64,000 nt of DNA from Clostridium intestinale DSM 6191 (GCF_900130055.1 NZ_FQXU01000004.1:62001-126000); one strand, 5' to 3'; shown: positions 16,658 through 25,493, counted from the first letter of the stretch. Translations and numbers: made by a program. The notes: generated from the sequence alone by a model not told the origin.

Positions 16658-16687
16658 GTCCTATTTGAAGTTTTTTAATACTTAAGA

Positions 16688-17761
16688 TTATTTATTTAAT
16701 TTTATCTTTATCTCCTCTCCATCATATTCTTTAATTTTAAATGTTAGATTATTTAAATCATCAAAAGTTGTTATTGGAAAAGTAACTGTATATATAGGTC
16801 TTTCTTCACTATCATAGGTTCTGTTCCATCCACCTATAACATTATTTTCATTTCCTTTACTATCTATAAGTACAACATTATTAAATACGTCTATCTCCTT
16901 ATCTTCTGTACATATATATTTAATTACAGTACCTGTTGGGCTTGTTTCACTACTAATTATTTTTATATCTTCCCTATTATTTAAGGCTTTCATTACAAAT
17001 TTTTTACTATTTCTAAGTTTCTTATCTACATCTATATTAAAATTCCAGTTTCCATCTATCTGTTTATGTGGATTATTATGCTCACCAAAGTAAAAGTATC
17101 TAATCTCTCTTATATTAATCTCCAATCTCTTTAAATCTGGGATTTTCGAGTCATTAGATGCTAAAATTAATTCATAGCTTCCTTCGCCAGCCTCTTCATT
17201 ATCGACTTTGAATTGGTCAGCCCTTGAACTTATACATTCTATTACATTCTTATCGCTAAGTCCTTGTGACATATATCCACTAATTATCATACCATTTTCA
17301 TCTTTTATTTCGACATCCATCCATAAGGAATTAAGTTGCTTTTTTAATATATCTAAATCATCAAATTTCACTTTAAATCCTAATGCCATTTTTGCCTTGT
17401 CTATAACTGCATCAGTTAATTCAATTTTAACACCACTATCATAGTCAACCTTTCCATCAACTGTTTGAATATAATTATTCTCTACAGCTTTTTTAACTCC
17501 TTCATCATCTACAAAAAATTTTGAGCCTATTGCTGCAATTGCAGGTTTACCTAGAAACAATACTACAGATATAAATCCAATAGAAGCTGCTATCATCCAC
17601 TTTTTCTTTCTTGACTTTTTAATTTTAATATTTTTTAGAACCTCATTATTAATTTGATTTATCTCATTATCATTAATTTCTAAATCACTTAACTCAGTTT
17701 CATTTATTTTTACATCATTAAGTAACCCTAAAACATCATCTTCTCTTAAATGTGATTTCAT
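16688..17761 (-). CDS. DUF4179-type anti-sigma factor
   Basis: The 357-residue membrane protein has an acidic cytoplasmic head (about 1-50), a basic stretch KIKKSRKKK, one transmembrane helix (about 55-75) and a large extracytoplasmic region. That region starts with the DUF4179 segment (about 75-165) typical of proteins paired with ECF sigma factors. It should hold the sigma factor inactive until an envelope signal arrives; the signal is unknown. Its ATG overlaps the end of the sigma gene by four bases, showing translational coupling. Confidence 0.85.
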   Translation of the reverse strand: MKSHLREDDVLGLLNDVKINETELSDLEINDNEINQINNEVLKNIKIKKSRKKKWMIAASIGFISVVLFLGKPAIAAIGSKFFVDDEGVKKAVENNYIQTVDGKVDYDSGVKIELTDAVIDKAKMALGFKVKFDDLDILKKQLNSLWMDVEIKDENGMIISGYMSQGLSDKNVIECISSRADQFKVDNEEAGEGSYELILASNDSKIPDLKRLEINIREIRYFYFGEHNNPHKQIDGNWNFNIDVDKKLRNSKKFVMKALNNREDIKIISSETSPTGTVIKYICTEDKEIDVFNNVVLIDSKGNENNVIGGWNRTYDSEERPIYTVTFPITTFDDLNNLTFKIKEYDGEEIKIKLNK

Positions 17762-18318
17762 TCTATTGCCTCCTTTTTATAACATTTTATTTTTTCAGCG
17801 AGAAAATTTCTTGTTCTCCAAAGCCTATTATAAACAGCTCCCTTAGATAAATTTAAATTTTTACTAATCTCTTCTATACTTTCTTCGTATATATATTTTC
17901 TAATAAATATTTCTTTATCTATAGGTTTTTCATTGTTGAGGAACCCTAATACCTCTTTAACATTTTCTTTATCTATAAAATCTTTTTCAACATCATTAGG
18001 TGCTCTTATGGATTCTTTATCTAACTCAACATTCTCTAAGTTCTTACAAGTCCTTTTATAATCTATTGCTTTGTATTTACTTACTGCTAGTAGCCAATTC
18101 TTAAAAGAGGCTTTTTCAGGATTATATAGCTTATATTTATTCCATACCAACATATATACATCACCAATACACTCTTTTGCTAGTTCTCTATTATCGCTAC
18201 CTAAAACATTTATAACTACTTTAAAAATCAAGTTAGCATACTTCTGAATTATATACTCTAAGGCTTCACTATTTCTCTTGTCCAATTCTTCTATAAGATT
18301 GTCCTCTTTAATAACCAT
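17758..18318 (-). CDS. ECF-type RNA polymerase sigma factor
   Basis: The 186-residue protein has sigma region 2 (about 20-95, with CIGDVYMLVWNKYKLYNPEKASFKNWLLAVSKYKAIDYKR covering the -10 recognition helix). Region 4 (about 120-175) contains YEESIEEISKNLNLSKGAVYNRLWRTR, the helix-turn-helix that reads the -35 element. It directs transcription of an envelope-stress type regulon in partnership with the DUF4179 protein encoded next to it. A candidate ECF promoter 34 bp upstream suggests it turns on its own operon. Confidence 0.9.
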   Translation of the reverse strand: MVIKEDNLIEELDKRNSEALEYIIQKYANLIFKVVINVLGSDNRELAKECIGDVYMLVWNKYKLYNPEKASFKNWLLAVSKYKAIDYKRTCKNLENVELDKESIRAPNDVEKDFIDKENVKEVLGFLNNEKPIDKEIFIRKYIYEESIEEISKNLNLSKGAVYNRLWRTRNFLAEKIKCYKKEAIE

Positions 18319-18351
18319 ATTTAACTCCTTTCTTCTAGGTCTTCATAAATA

Positions 18352-18378
18352 TATACGGAGTAACTTTCATTAATTTCA
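18352..18378 (-). promoter_or_regulatory. Candidate ECF promoter of the sigma/anti-sigma operon
   Basis: On the minus strand TGAAAT (18378-18373) and CGTATA (18357-18352) are spaced by 15 bp. This resembles ECF promoters (TGwAAC type -35, CGT-type -10). Confidence 0.4.
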
Positions 18379-18379
18379 C

Positions 18380-18412
18380 AAAAAAATACAGACTTCTAAT
18401 CTGTATTTTTTA
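18380..18412 (-). terminator. Terminator of the GNAT-YoaP gene
   Basis: AAAAAATACAGA pairs with TCTGTATTTTTT across a short loop, and the minus-strand side ends in a T-run. Confidence 0.8.
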
Positions 18413-18429
18413 TATTATATATTCATTTT

Positions 18430-19176
18430 TTAAGATAAAATAAGTTTATCAAACCTTTTGTCATTCACAATTTCATGAGTTAGAAATTTTCCATTATAAA
18501 ATAAGCTATAAATTATAAATGGTGAAGGATTTTCTTTCCCCTGCTCTCTATTGTTAATTTTTATTATTTCTATAGGTATATTGCTTTTATCTGCTAATTC
18601 TTTAAGTACTTTTGCGTAATGCTCTGTAAAAGGACAAAAGTTTGAGTAATATAAACATAAACCTTTATCCGTTTTAGGTATAGTTTTTTTAACTGAATCA
18701 TTAAAGGTTGGATTTTTTGCATCCTTTTTGTTTTTATATACCAAGAGTTCAAAATATGGATCTGCTGTATCACAAACCTCAAACCCCTGCTTTATAAAAA
18801 ATCTTTTATCAGCCATATAGGATTTCTTTTTAGAACTTGTTAATACAACAATTCCATTCATTTTTTTAGCTGCCTTAAAACATTCATCTAAAAGTTTCTT
18901 ACCGTATCCCTTTCCAGCATGCATACCTGCTACCCAAAAGCAGTTAATAATCATATAATTATCTGCATTTATAGGAAGCCAAGATATCTCTGATGGGCAA
19001 TACTCAATAAATACTTTATGCTTTACATCAAACTTTTTGAAGCTGTATCCTTTGTCTATCTCTTTCTTTAATAGCTCTTTTTTCTTCTCGTAACCTTCTC
19101 TGCACTTTTTATCAGAAATAGCACAACAAATATGTCCATTGTCTATATTGTTTTTATTTAATGTTATAATCTCCAT
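18430..19176 (-). CDS. GNAT acetyltransferase with C-terminal YoaP-like domain (copy 1)
   Basis: Residues about 1-150 of this 248-residue protein form a GNAT domain, with the acetyl-CoA loop in VAGMHAGKGYGKKLLDECF. Residues about 170-245 match the YoaP-like, thioredoxin-fold domain, with a single active-site-like Cys in SNFCPFTEHYAKVL. The N-terminal HICCAISDKK motif is shared with a second copy at 51950-52699. The substrate is unknown; this two-domain family is common in clostridia. It has its own terminator. Confidence 0.85.
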   Translation of the reverse strand: MEIITLNKNNIDNGHICCAISDKKCREGYEKKKELLKKEIDKGYSFKKFDVKHKVFIEYCPSEISWLPINADNYMIINCFWVAGMHAGKGYGKKLLDECFKAAKKMNGIVVLTSSKKKSYMADKRFFIKQGFEVCDTADPYFELLVYKNKKDAKNPTFNDSVKKTIPKTDKGLCLYYSNFCPFTEHYAKVLKELADKSNIPIEIIKINNREQGKENPSPFIIYSLFYNGKFLTHEIVNDKRFDKLILS

Positions 19177-19261
19177 TTTTGTTAATCTCCTTTTTAGATA
19201 TTACCCTTATAGTAACATTCTATTATAGACAACTACATGTCATATTCATCTTGATAAACTA

Positions 19262-20131
19262 CTATTTTGATATTATTTCAACACCATCTTCTGTTATCAA
19301 AAGCATGTGCTCCCATTGAGCTGAAAGTGATCCATCTATTGTTCTAGCAGTCCAACCATCTTTTTCATCTATATAAGCTCTAAAGTCCCCTGTATTTATC
19401 ATAGGTTCAATAGTTATCATCATTCCTGGAGTTAAAACCATGCCTTGACCTTTTTTCCCGAAATGAGGTATAAAAGGCTCTTCTTGAAATTTAATTCCTA
19501 CACCATGTCCACCAAAATCCCTAACTACTGAATATCCTTTACTTTCTGCATATTCTTGTATAGCTGCACCAATATCCCCTACAAATCCCCAAGGTTTAGC
19601 TGCCTCTATTCCTTTATACAAACTTTCTTTGCATACATTAACTAAATTTCTAGCTTCTTCACTTACCTCTCCAATCATGAACATTCTTGAAGCATCAGAA
19701 AAGTAACCATCAAGTATAGTTGATACATCTATATTTACAATATCACCATTTTTAAGTACTTCGTTTTTACTTGGTATACCATGACATATTACATCATTTA
19801 TTGATGTACAAACACTTTTAGGAAATCCTCCATAATTAAGTGGTGCAGGTATAGCACCTTTTGAAAGGGTAAACTCATAGACAAGTTTATCTATTTCTTC
19901 TGTAGTAATACCCTCTTTAACTTTATCACTTATATAATCTAGCAGCGCATTATTAATTTCTGCACTCTTTTTTATTTTATCAATTTGTTCTTTATTTTTT
20001 ATGAGATTTCGTGTTGGAATAATATTCCCTTTATCCTTAAGACTCTCTAGCTTTTCATCAAAATTCATATGACATTTTTTATATTTTACTCCACTACCAC
20101 ACCAACAACTATCGTTTCTACCAATACTCAT
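19262..20131 (-). CDS. map: Type I methionine aminopeptidase with SEC-C zinc motif
   Basis: It removes the initiator methionine from nascent proteins. The 289-residue protein starts with a SEC-C motif (SCWCGSGVKYKKCH, about 8-21), a zinc ligand set that may dock it to the ribosome. The catalytic 'pita-bread' domain follows, with metal ligands in NIDVS, DGYFSDAS, GGHGVG, TIEPM and QWEHM. The SEC-C extended form is common in clostridia, often as a second copy besides the ribosomal-operon map gene; whether another copy exists lies outside this window. Confidence 0.93.
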   Translation of the reverse strand: MSIGRNDSCWCGSGVKYKKCHMNFDEKLESLKDKGNIIPTRNLIKNKEQIDKIKKSAEINNALLDYISDKVKEGITTEEIDKLVYEFTLSKGAIPAPLNYGGFPKSVCTSINDVICHGIPSKNEVLKNGDIVNIDVSTILDGYFSDASRMFMIGEVSEEARNLVNVCKESLYKGIEAAKPWGFVGDIGAAIQEYAESKGYSVVRDFGGHGVGIKFQEEPFIPHFGKKGQGMVLTPGMMITIEPMINTGDFRAYIDEKDGWTARTIDGSLSAQWEHMLLITEDGVEIISK

Positions 20132-20193
20132 CTATTATTCTCCTTAATTTAATCCTTTTATCTTAATATTGTAGTAACACAAATATAGTTGTG

Positions 20194-20385
20194 TTACTCT
20201 ATCTTTTTCTTATTTTTATATTTCCTTACCATATAGATTATAAAATCAAATATTTCTATTCCTAATGCTATAAAAAATGCTGTTTCTATATCGACATTTG
20301 AGCTTTTCCATAAAAAACCCATTAAAAACCACACACAAAATATCACAACAAATCTAATAAACATCTCTTTAATTGATTTACTCAT
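20194..20385 (-). CDS. Small hypothetical membrane protein, 63 residues
   Basis: It has two hydrophobic helices (about 9-26 and 31-51) and a basic tail (RKYKNKKKIE). AGAGGAG precedes the ATG at proper spacing. I recognise no family. An inverted repeat (AGTAACACAA / TTGTGTTACT, 20173-20198) overlaps its stop and may be a weak terminator. Confidence 0.65.
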   Translation of the reverse strand: MSKSIKEMFIRFVVIFCVWFLMGFLWKSSNVDIETAFFIALGIEIFDFIIYMVRKYKNKKKIE

Positions 20386-20454
20386 ATACTTCTCCTCTTG
20401 AAACTAATCTTGTAAAAATATCCATATTCACTTATAAATAAATAGTAACATAGA

Positions 20455-20490
20455 AAAAATGATTGCACTACTGTCAAAGTACAATCATTT
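20455..20490 (-). terminator. Terminator of the L,D-transpeptidase gene
   Basis: AAATGATTG.ACT pairs with AGT.CAATCATTT and a run of T follows on the minus strand. Confidence 0.85.
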
Positions 20491-20498
20491 CTTATTAT

Positions 20499-21881
20499 TT
20501 ATTCATAATAACAAATAACTGGGGTTCCCGATTCAATGTTTGCATAAATAGTTTTAGCTAAATAAAGAGGAGCATTTACACATCCATGTGAGCCATCTGT
20601 TTTGTATATATTACCGCCAAATGAAGATCTCCATGTAGCATCATGAATACCAACATTTCCGTAAAAAGGCATCCAAAACTTAACTGGTGCACTATAGTTT
20701 TCTCCTTGCAGAGTTGCATTTTCTTGTTTATAGTTTAATCTAAAGACACCTGTTGGGGTTGATCTACTTCTGTTGATATTTCCTGTAACAACATCTCCTG
20801 TTGTTAAAAGCTTACCGTTTTTATAAAACCAAAGCTGCTGTCTTGTCATATTGATTTCTACATAGGTATCCCCAATATCATTTTCTTCTCTTGAAAGAGC
20901 AGTTTGTGCATAAATAGGTTCCCTAGAAACTTTTTCTCCCTGTTTTATTGTCCAAATAATTTCCTTAGTTTCTTTAATTGTATCAATTAACCAGCCATAA
21001 TTTCCTCCAGAAACCTTTACGGTCTTCCCTACAGATGTTTTGAAATCTCGCTCCTCTTCATAGGTATCATAGGTATTTGATAGTTCTTTTACATAGCTTT
21101 TAACCTTATTTTCATCAATCTCAACTTCATAATTATCTTTAATATTTATCCAATTATTTATTATTGATCCATCAAGTTCTTCAGACTCTTTACCAACGAC
21201 ATAAGTTATTTCAGCTTTAATGTATTTATTAAGAAGTTCTTTAGCATCAACTACTTCTTTAGAATATGCAACATACTTAGGGTTCTCATAACAATTATTT
21301 GTTTCTAAATCTAAAGTCTTTTCTCCTTTTTTAATAGCTTCTACTATACTATTATATAGATTTTCTTTTTTTATCTTATTTCCGTAAATCTCCTCTTGAA
21401 CTTCATATCCACCCTCTACATACTTTAATTTAGGATTTTCAGGATTTATTATATTAGGGTTTGTGATGCAAGAAAGTTTATTATAATTTTCTTTTAGTAG
21501 CTTTTCATCATAAGTAAGTATATCTAAATTTATGGATTCTTTATTAAAAAACATAGTCATCCACAAAAATGGATTTTGCTGTCTTTTTAACTCTACAAGA
21601 TTATTATTAGGTATATATTTTAGTTCTATATCTCTTCCATTAATCTTTTCATCATCACCACGTTCTTTAAGAGTAATGGTATAGTTATTAAATTCATTTT
21701 CCATTTTCTCATTAGCTTTTTTTAGACTTTTTCCAGAAATATTAACAGAATTAACTACAGTGCCAAAATAAAAATGTTTCATGAAATATAGTGACATCAT
21801 AAAATATATTAAAATAGATACTGAAAGCAATATTAAAAGCATTAATAAAGTTTTATTAGATTTTATTTTTTGTTTATCCAT
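20499..21881 (-). CDS. L,D-transpeptidase (YkuD) with PG_binding_4 domain
   Basis: This 460-residue cell-wall enzyme links peptidoglycan stems through 3-3 bonds, or attaches ligands. One N-terminal transmembrane helix (about 12-34) anchors it outside. The middle (about 35-320) holds putative peptidoglycan-binding repeats, including VNSVNISGKSLKKANEKM. The C-terminal YkuD domain (about 335-458) has the catalytic motif SHGCVN with Cys at about 434 and the upstream HDATW histidine. It is flanked by terminators and likely transcribed alone. Confidence 0.92.
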   Translation of the reverse strand: MDKQKIKSNKTLLMLLILLSVSILIYFMMSLYFMKHFYFGTVVNSVNISGKSLKKANEKMENEFNNYTITLKERGDDEKINGRDIELKYIPNNNLVELKRQQNPFLWMTMFFNKESINLDILTYDEKLLKENYNKLSCITNPNIINPENPKLKYVEGGYEVQEEIYGNKIKKENLYNSIVEAIKKGEKTLDLETNNCYENPKYVAYSKEVVDAKELLNKYIKAEITYVVGKESEELDGSIINNWINIKDNYEVEIDENKVKSYVKELSNTYDTYEEERDFKTSVGKTVKVSGGNYGWLIDTIKETKEIIWTIKQGEKVSREPIYAQTALSREENDIGDTYVEINMTRQQLWFYKNGKLLTTGDVVTGNINRSRSTPTGVFRLNYKQENATLQGENYSAPVKFWMPFYGNVGIHDATWRSSFGGNIYKTDGSHGCVNAPLYLAKTIYANIESGTPVICYYE

Positions 21882-21970
21882 AATTATACCTTTCTTTTAA
21901 AACTTAACTATATTTAATATCAATCTTTATAAATATATCTACAAAACTCCATTATATTCCTATTTATAAT

Positions 21971-22005
21971 AAAAAAAGCCTTACATAAAATATGTAAAAG
22001 CTTTT
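21971..22005 (-). terminator. Terminator of the DeoR pair
   Basis: AAAAGC.TTACATA pairs with TATGTAA.GCTTTT; seven A on the plus-strand side give a minus-strand T-run. Confidence 0.8.
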
Positions 22006-22009
22006 AAAC

Positions 22010-22762
22010 TTAAGTAATAATAAGTTGTATATTATTATCTTCAATAATATCTAAAAAGATTGCCGGCGGCTTTTTATCTGTAATTATAACATCTATTTGA
22101 TCCCAACTTGCACCTTTATAATAACTTAAAATATTAAACTTTTTTGAGTCAGCAAGAACTATAACCTTTCTAGCTCTTCTTATTACAGTCTGCTTTATTA
22201 CTGCATCTTCTTCATCTATGAGATAAACGCCATCTTGCATTATTGCTCCTGCTCCCAAAAAAGCTACATCAAAAAATCTATTTTCAATATATGTTTTTGC
22301 ATTATCTCCATAAAAAAATCTATTGTTTTTATTGAAGGCTCCTCCCGTTGAACATATATTTACTTTATAATTTTCTGAAAGTATTTGTATATTATCTAAG
22401 GAATGTGTTACTACTGTGATTTTCTTATCAATTAGTTCAGCTAAATAACATACTGTAGTAGAAACATCAAAGTAATAGTGCTCCTTCTCATTAATAAATT
22501 CCAATGCTTTATTTGCTATATCTTTTTTCTCTGTAGAATATTTTAATACTCTTTCCTTGTAAGCTTCAATAGTATTTCTTATTACAGGCAGAGAAATTCC
22601 TCCATGAGTACGTATGGCAGCACCTTTTTCTATGAGCTTTAATATATCACGTCTAGCTGTATCTCTAGATACATCAAGAAGCTCACATATATCATGTACA
22701 GACATATTGATGTTTTCATTTAAATAATCTAATATCTTTAACTGTCTTTCTTCTTGGTACAT
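22010..22762 (-). CDS. DeoR/GlpR-family transcriptional repressor
   Basis: This 250-residue regulator has an N-terminal DeoR HTH (about 1-57, with MSVHDICELLDVSRDTARRDILKL and IRTHGG) and a C-terminal DeoRC sugar-phosphate sensor domain (about 75-235). The DeoRC marks are FDVSTTVCYLA, VTHSLDNIQIL and AFLGAGAIMQDGVY. Such proteins normally repress sugar or polyol catabolic genes until a phosphorylated sugar binds. It is encoded 15 bases after an HTH-less paralogue. No obvious sugar operon is adjacent, so the targets are unknown. Confidence 0.9.
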   Translation of the reverse strand: MYQEERQLKILDYLNENINMSVHDICELLDVSRDTARRDILKLIEKGAAIRTHGGISLPVIRNTIEAYKERVLKYSTEKKDIANKALEFINEKEHYYFDVSTTVCYLAELIDKKITVVTHSLDNIQILSENYKVNICSTGGAFNKNNRFFYGDNAKTYIENRFFDVAFLGAGAIMQDGVYLIDEEDAVIKQTVIRRARKVIVLADSKKFNILSYYKGASWDQIDVIITDKKPPAIFLDIIEDNNIQLIIT

Positions 22763-22776
22763 CTAAAAACATCTCC

Positions 22777-23409
22777 TTACATAATCAATAAAGTTTCTGG
22801 TTTTATCTTGATGTTTTCTGAGTTCATGATATCAGCAAAATGACTTGATGATATATCATCAAGAATTATGATGTGTATATCTTTTAAGTCTAGCCCTTTA
22901 TAAATAGCTTTTCTTTGATATTTTTGATGTTCGGCAAGTAATATCACCCTCTTTGATTTACTTACTACCTCTTTTTTTATTACAACATCTTCTTCATCTA
23001 CATAGTACACACCATCTTCATGTACCGCTGATGCACCTAAAAAAGCTACATCAAACTCTGTATCATCACTGAAATAACTGATATCACCTTTATTATAGAA
23101 AAATCTATTATTCTTATTTAGATATTCTCCTGTTGTATGAATAACAACATTTTCTTTTTTAGAAAGAATTTCTATGTTATCTAGAGAATTTGTATATACA
23201 TCTACAGACTTTTCTATAAGATTTGCTAAAAGCTGAACACTTGTAGATGAGTCTAAAAAATACTTTTTGTTATTATGAACAAATATCAAGGCCTTTTCAG
23301 CTATACTCTTTTTTTCTGAAATATTTAATTGAAGTCTTTCTTCATGTGATAAGTTAACAACTTCTTTAGTAGTTTTATACAGGTTTATAATTTCATTTTT
23401 ATCATTCAT
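22777..23409 (-). CDS. DeoRC sensor-only protein lacking the DNA-binding domain
   Basis: This 210-residue protein aligns along its length with the sensor domain of the neighbouring DeoR repressor (FLDSSTSVQLLANLI, VYTNSLDNIEIL, AFLGASAVHEDGVY, DEEDVVIKKEVV). It has only about 40 residues before that domain and no DeoR HTH. I chose ATG 23409 because AGAGGTGAT lies just before it. There is no room upstream for a missing HTH in any frame, so this is a clean domain loss rather than a frameshift. It may pair with the repressor as a modulator or be an isomerase-like relic. Tandem TTTAAGTAAT repeats precede it. Confidence 0.85.
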   Translation of the reverse strand: MNDKNEIINLYKTTKEVVNLSHEERLQLNISEKKSIAEKALIFVHNNKKYFLDSSTSVQLLANLIEKSVDVYTNSLDNIEILSKKENVVIHTTGEYLNKNNRFFYNKGDISYFSDDTEFDVAFLGASAVHEDGVYYVDEEDVVIKKEVVSKSKRVILLAEHQKYQRKAIYKGLDLKDIHIIILDDISSSHFADIMNSENIKIKPETLLIM

Positions 23410-23430
23410 GATATCACCTCTTATTTTAAT

Positions 23431-23471
23431 TTTAAGTAATTTTAAGTAATTTATCAACACCTTTAAGTAAT
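23431..23471. promoter_or_regulatory. Three TTTAAGTAAT repeats before the DeoR pair
   Basis: Copies at 23431-23440, 23441-23450 and 23462-23471 have offsets of 10 and 21 bases, so all lie on one face of the helix. They may be the operator for the DeoR protein. Confidence 0.5.
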
Positions 23472-23485
23472 ATTAATTGTTTTGT

Positions 23486-23520
23486 AACAAAAATGCAGAT
23501 GATCATCACTCATCTGCATT
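23486..23520 (-). terminator. Terminator of the ROK/PHP operon
   Basis: AATGCAGATGA pairs perfectly with TCATCTGCATT; five T follow on the minus strand. Confidence 0.85.
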
Positions 23521-23525
23521 AAAGT

Positions 23526-24407
23526 TTAAACTTCTTTGATTATTTCTGAAATAATATCATTTTCTTTGTTTTCACAATCTGTAGATCCAATAGCTATACT
23601 TGGTTTGGTTTTTCCATGAAAATCACTTCCACAAGTTAATATAAGTTTATGCCTCATAGCATATTCTTTATAATATTCAACCTGCTCTTTACTATGATAG
23701 CTACTATAAACTTCTATTCCTTCTATTCCGCAAACTCTTATAGCTTCAAGAAGCGAATGTCTTTCTTTAACATTATTTCCTGGGTGAGCTAAAACAGGTA
23801 TTCCACCACTTGCTTTAATTACTTCTATTGCTTTTTCTAAACTTATATATTTAACTTCAGCATAAGCTGGTTTTCCTTGAGAGCAGTAATCCCAATAAAA
23901 ATTTACGTATGGATTATCACTTCTAGTCCCATTTCCATAGTAAGTTTGTAGTAATGGATTATTTTTACCTTTATCAAATTCCATGGCAGCTTCGGCTATC
24001 ATCTCTCCATTAACTACTCCATTTTTAGATAATTTCTTTATTACCTCATCAGAAAAATCAATTCCAAGCTCTCTTATTAACTTCATTCTCTTTTTTGATG
24101 CACCTTGTTCTTGTTTTATGATATCTTCTTCTATTCTATCAAAAATATCATTGTTATAATCTATTCCATATCCTAATACATGAAGATTCACTCCATCAAT
24201 TGTACAATCTAATTCAACTGCAGGAATTATATTTATCTCTTTATCTTTACAATATTCCTTTGCTTCTTTTATACCCTTAACTGAATTATGATCAGCCATA
24301 GAGAAATATTTGATACCCTTACCTATACATAAGTCAACCAATTCCCTTGGGCTAAATTCTCCATCATCACTGTAAAGTGAATGCATATGCAAGTCTATAT
24401 AACTCAT
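23526..24407 (-). CDS. PHP-domain phosphoesterase (TrpH/RNase AM-like)
   Basis: This 293-residue metal-dependent hydrolase carries the PHP metal sites DLHMHSLYSDD (start), MADHNS, the Glu of AVELDC, LAHPGN and the C-terminal GSDFHG. Relatives remove 3'-phosphates or degrade short RNAs (YciV/RNase AM, PHP nucleoside-bisphosphate phosphatase); the exact substrate cannot be read here. It lies 19 bases after the ROK regulator, so the two form one operon. Confidence 0.85.
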   Translation of the reverse strand: MSYIDLHMHSLYSDDGEFSPRELVDLCIGKGIKYFSMADHNSVKGIKEAKEYCKDKEINIIPAVELDCTIDGVNLHVLGYGIDYNNDIFDRIEEDIIKQEQGASKKRMKLIRELGIDFSDEVIKKLSKNGVVNGEMIAEAAMEFDKGKNNPLLQTYYGNGTRSDNPYVNFYWDYCSQGKPAYAEVKYISLEKAIEVIKASGGIPVLAHPGNNVKERHSLLEAIRVCGIEGIEVYSSYHSKEQVEYYKEYAMRHKLILTCGSDFHGKTKPSIAIGSTDCENKENDIISEIIKEV

Positions 24408-24426
24408 AATAAATCCTCACTTTCTT

Positions 24427-25449
24427 TTATTTATTTTTAATTAATGTAACATCTGGCTCTAACACACTTAAAGCTTCAACAATTAACCCTTTTTTATAAT
24501 CATCTAAGAAGTTATTTGAAAGAGAAAATTTAGGCAATATATTTTTTGTAAGCTTTCTCTCACATTTATCATTAATTAATTCAATATGTTTATCACTTAT
24601 AAAAGTACCATTCATAATGATCTCATCTGGATTTAAAATACTGCTAACCGAAACTATTAATTTAGATACAGCCTCACAAAAATCCTCAAATGTATCATAA
24701 AGCTCCTTATTCCAAGTTATTCCTAAAGGAATAGTTGCAACTTCTCCTGCAAAATTTCTTCCACCTTTAAATATTTTCCCGTTAATAAAGATACCTGCAC
24801 CAGGAGGATATTTATCTGGAAAATATAAATACACAAAAGTTCCTTTATCTTTTAAATTGTTGGAATTACTAAATCCAACAACTGCCGCATTAACATCATT
24901 TTCAATCACAGCTTTAATTCCATAAAGATTACTAAAGTATTCAATTATATTTACCCCTTTTAACATCCAATAATCCGAGTGTATGATTTCTCCATCAATT
25001 TCAACTCCTGGATTACCAAATCCTATTGCTTTTATCAGTTTATACTCTTCTAATATAGGCTTAATTATATCTTCAAGAGTTGCTATATTTACAACCTTAA
25101 CTCTATGTTCTTTTTCATAGACACAATTGCCACCTAGATTTACTACAGAAACACTTACTATGCTTTTATCATCTTTATCATAAGGAAAAATTACGAGTAC
25201 AAGATTAAAATCTTCGTTATATTTATATTGCTGTGCAGGTCTTCCCCCTTTAGAAGAAATTAACTCTGTTTCGATAACTTCGTTTTCCTTTACTAGATAT
25301 TGAAGAACTGTACCTACTGTAACAATACTTAACCCTGTAACTTTTGCAATTTCCTGCTTCGTTGCGTATTTTTCAATCTTCAAAGCTTTTTTTACAAGAT
25401 TTATATTTATTTCTTTAATAACTAAAGAATTTCCTCCTATATTTTTCAT
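24427..25449 (-). CDS. ROK-family transcriptional regulator (XylR/NagC type)
   Basis: The 340-residue protein has an N-terminal winged HTH (about 10-75, ATKQEIAKVTGLSIVTVGTVLQYL) and a ROK domain (about 85-330), with GFGNPGVEIDGEI, ENDVNAAVVGF and GGRNFAGEVATIPLG. The Cys-rich zinc site usual in ROK sugar kinases and repressors is absent. It probably senses a sugar or sugar phosphate and represses its own operon; a 31-bp palindrome lies 14 bases before its start. It is the first gene of an operon with the PHP hydrolase. Confidence 0.88.
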   Translation of the reverse strand: MKNIGGNSLVIKEININLVKKALKIEKYATKQEIAKVTGLSIVTVGTVLQYLVKENEVIETELISSKGGRPAQQYKYNEDFNLVLVIFPYDKDDKSIVSVSVVNLGGNCVYEKEHRVKVVNIATLEDIIKPILEEYKLIKAIGFGNPGVEIDGEIIHSDYWMLKGVNIIEYFSNLYGIKAVIENDVNAAVVGFSNSNNLKDKGTFVYLYFPDKYPPGAGIFINGKIFKGGRNFAGEVATIPLGITWNKELYDTFEDFCEAVSKLIVSVSSILNPDEIIMNGTFISDKHIELINDKCERKLTKNILPKFSLSNNFLDDYKKGLIVEALSVLEPDVTLIKNK

Positions 25450-25462
25450 TTACTCCTCCTTT

Positions 25463-25493
25463 TATTAAAATACTTTTTAAAAGTATTTTAATA
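25463..25493. promoter_or_regulatory. 31-bp palindrome upstream of the ROK gene
   Basis: TATTAAAATACTT at 25463-25475 and AAGTATTTTAATA at 25481-25493 are perfect 13-bp inverted arms with a 5-base centre. The site's size and place fit a ROK/XylR-type operator. Confidence 0.65.
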
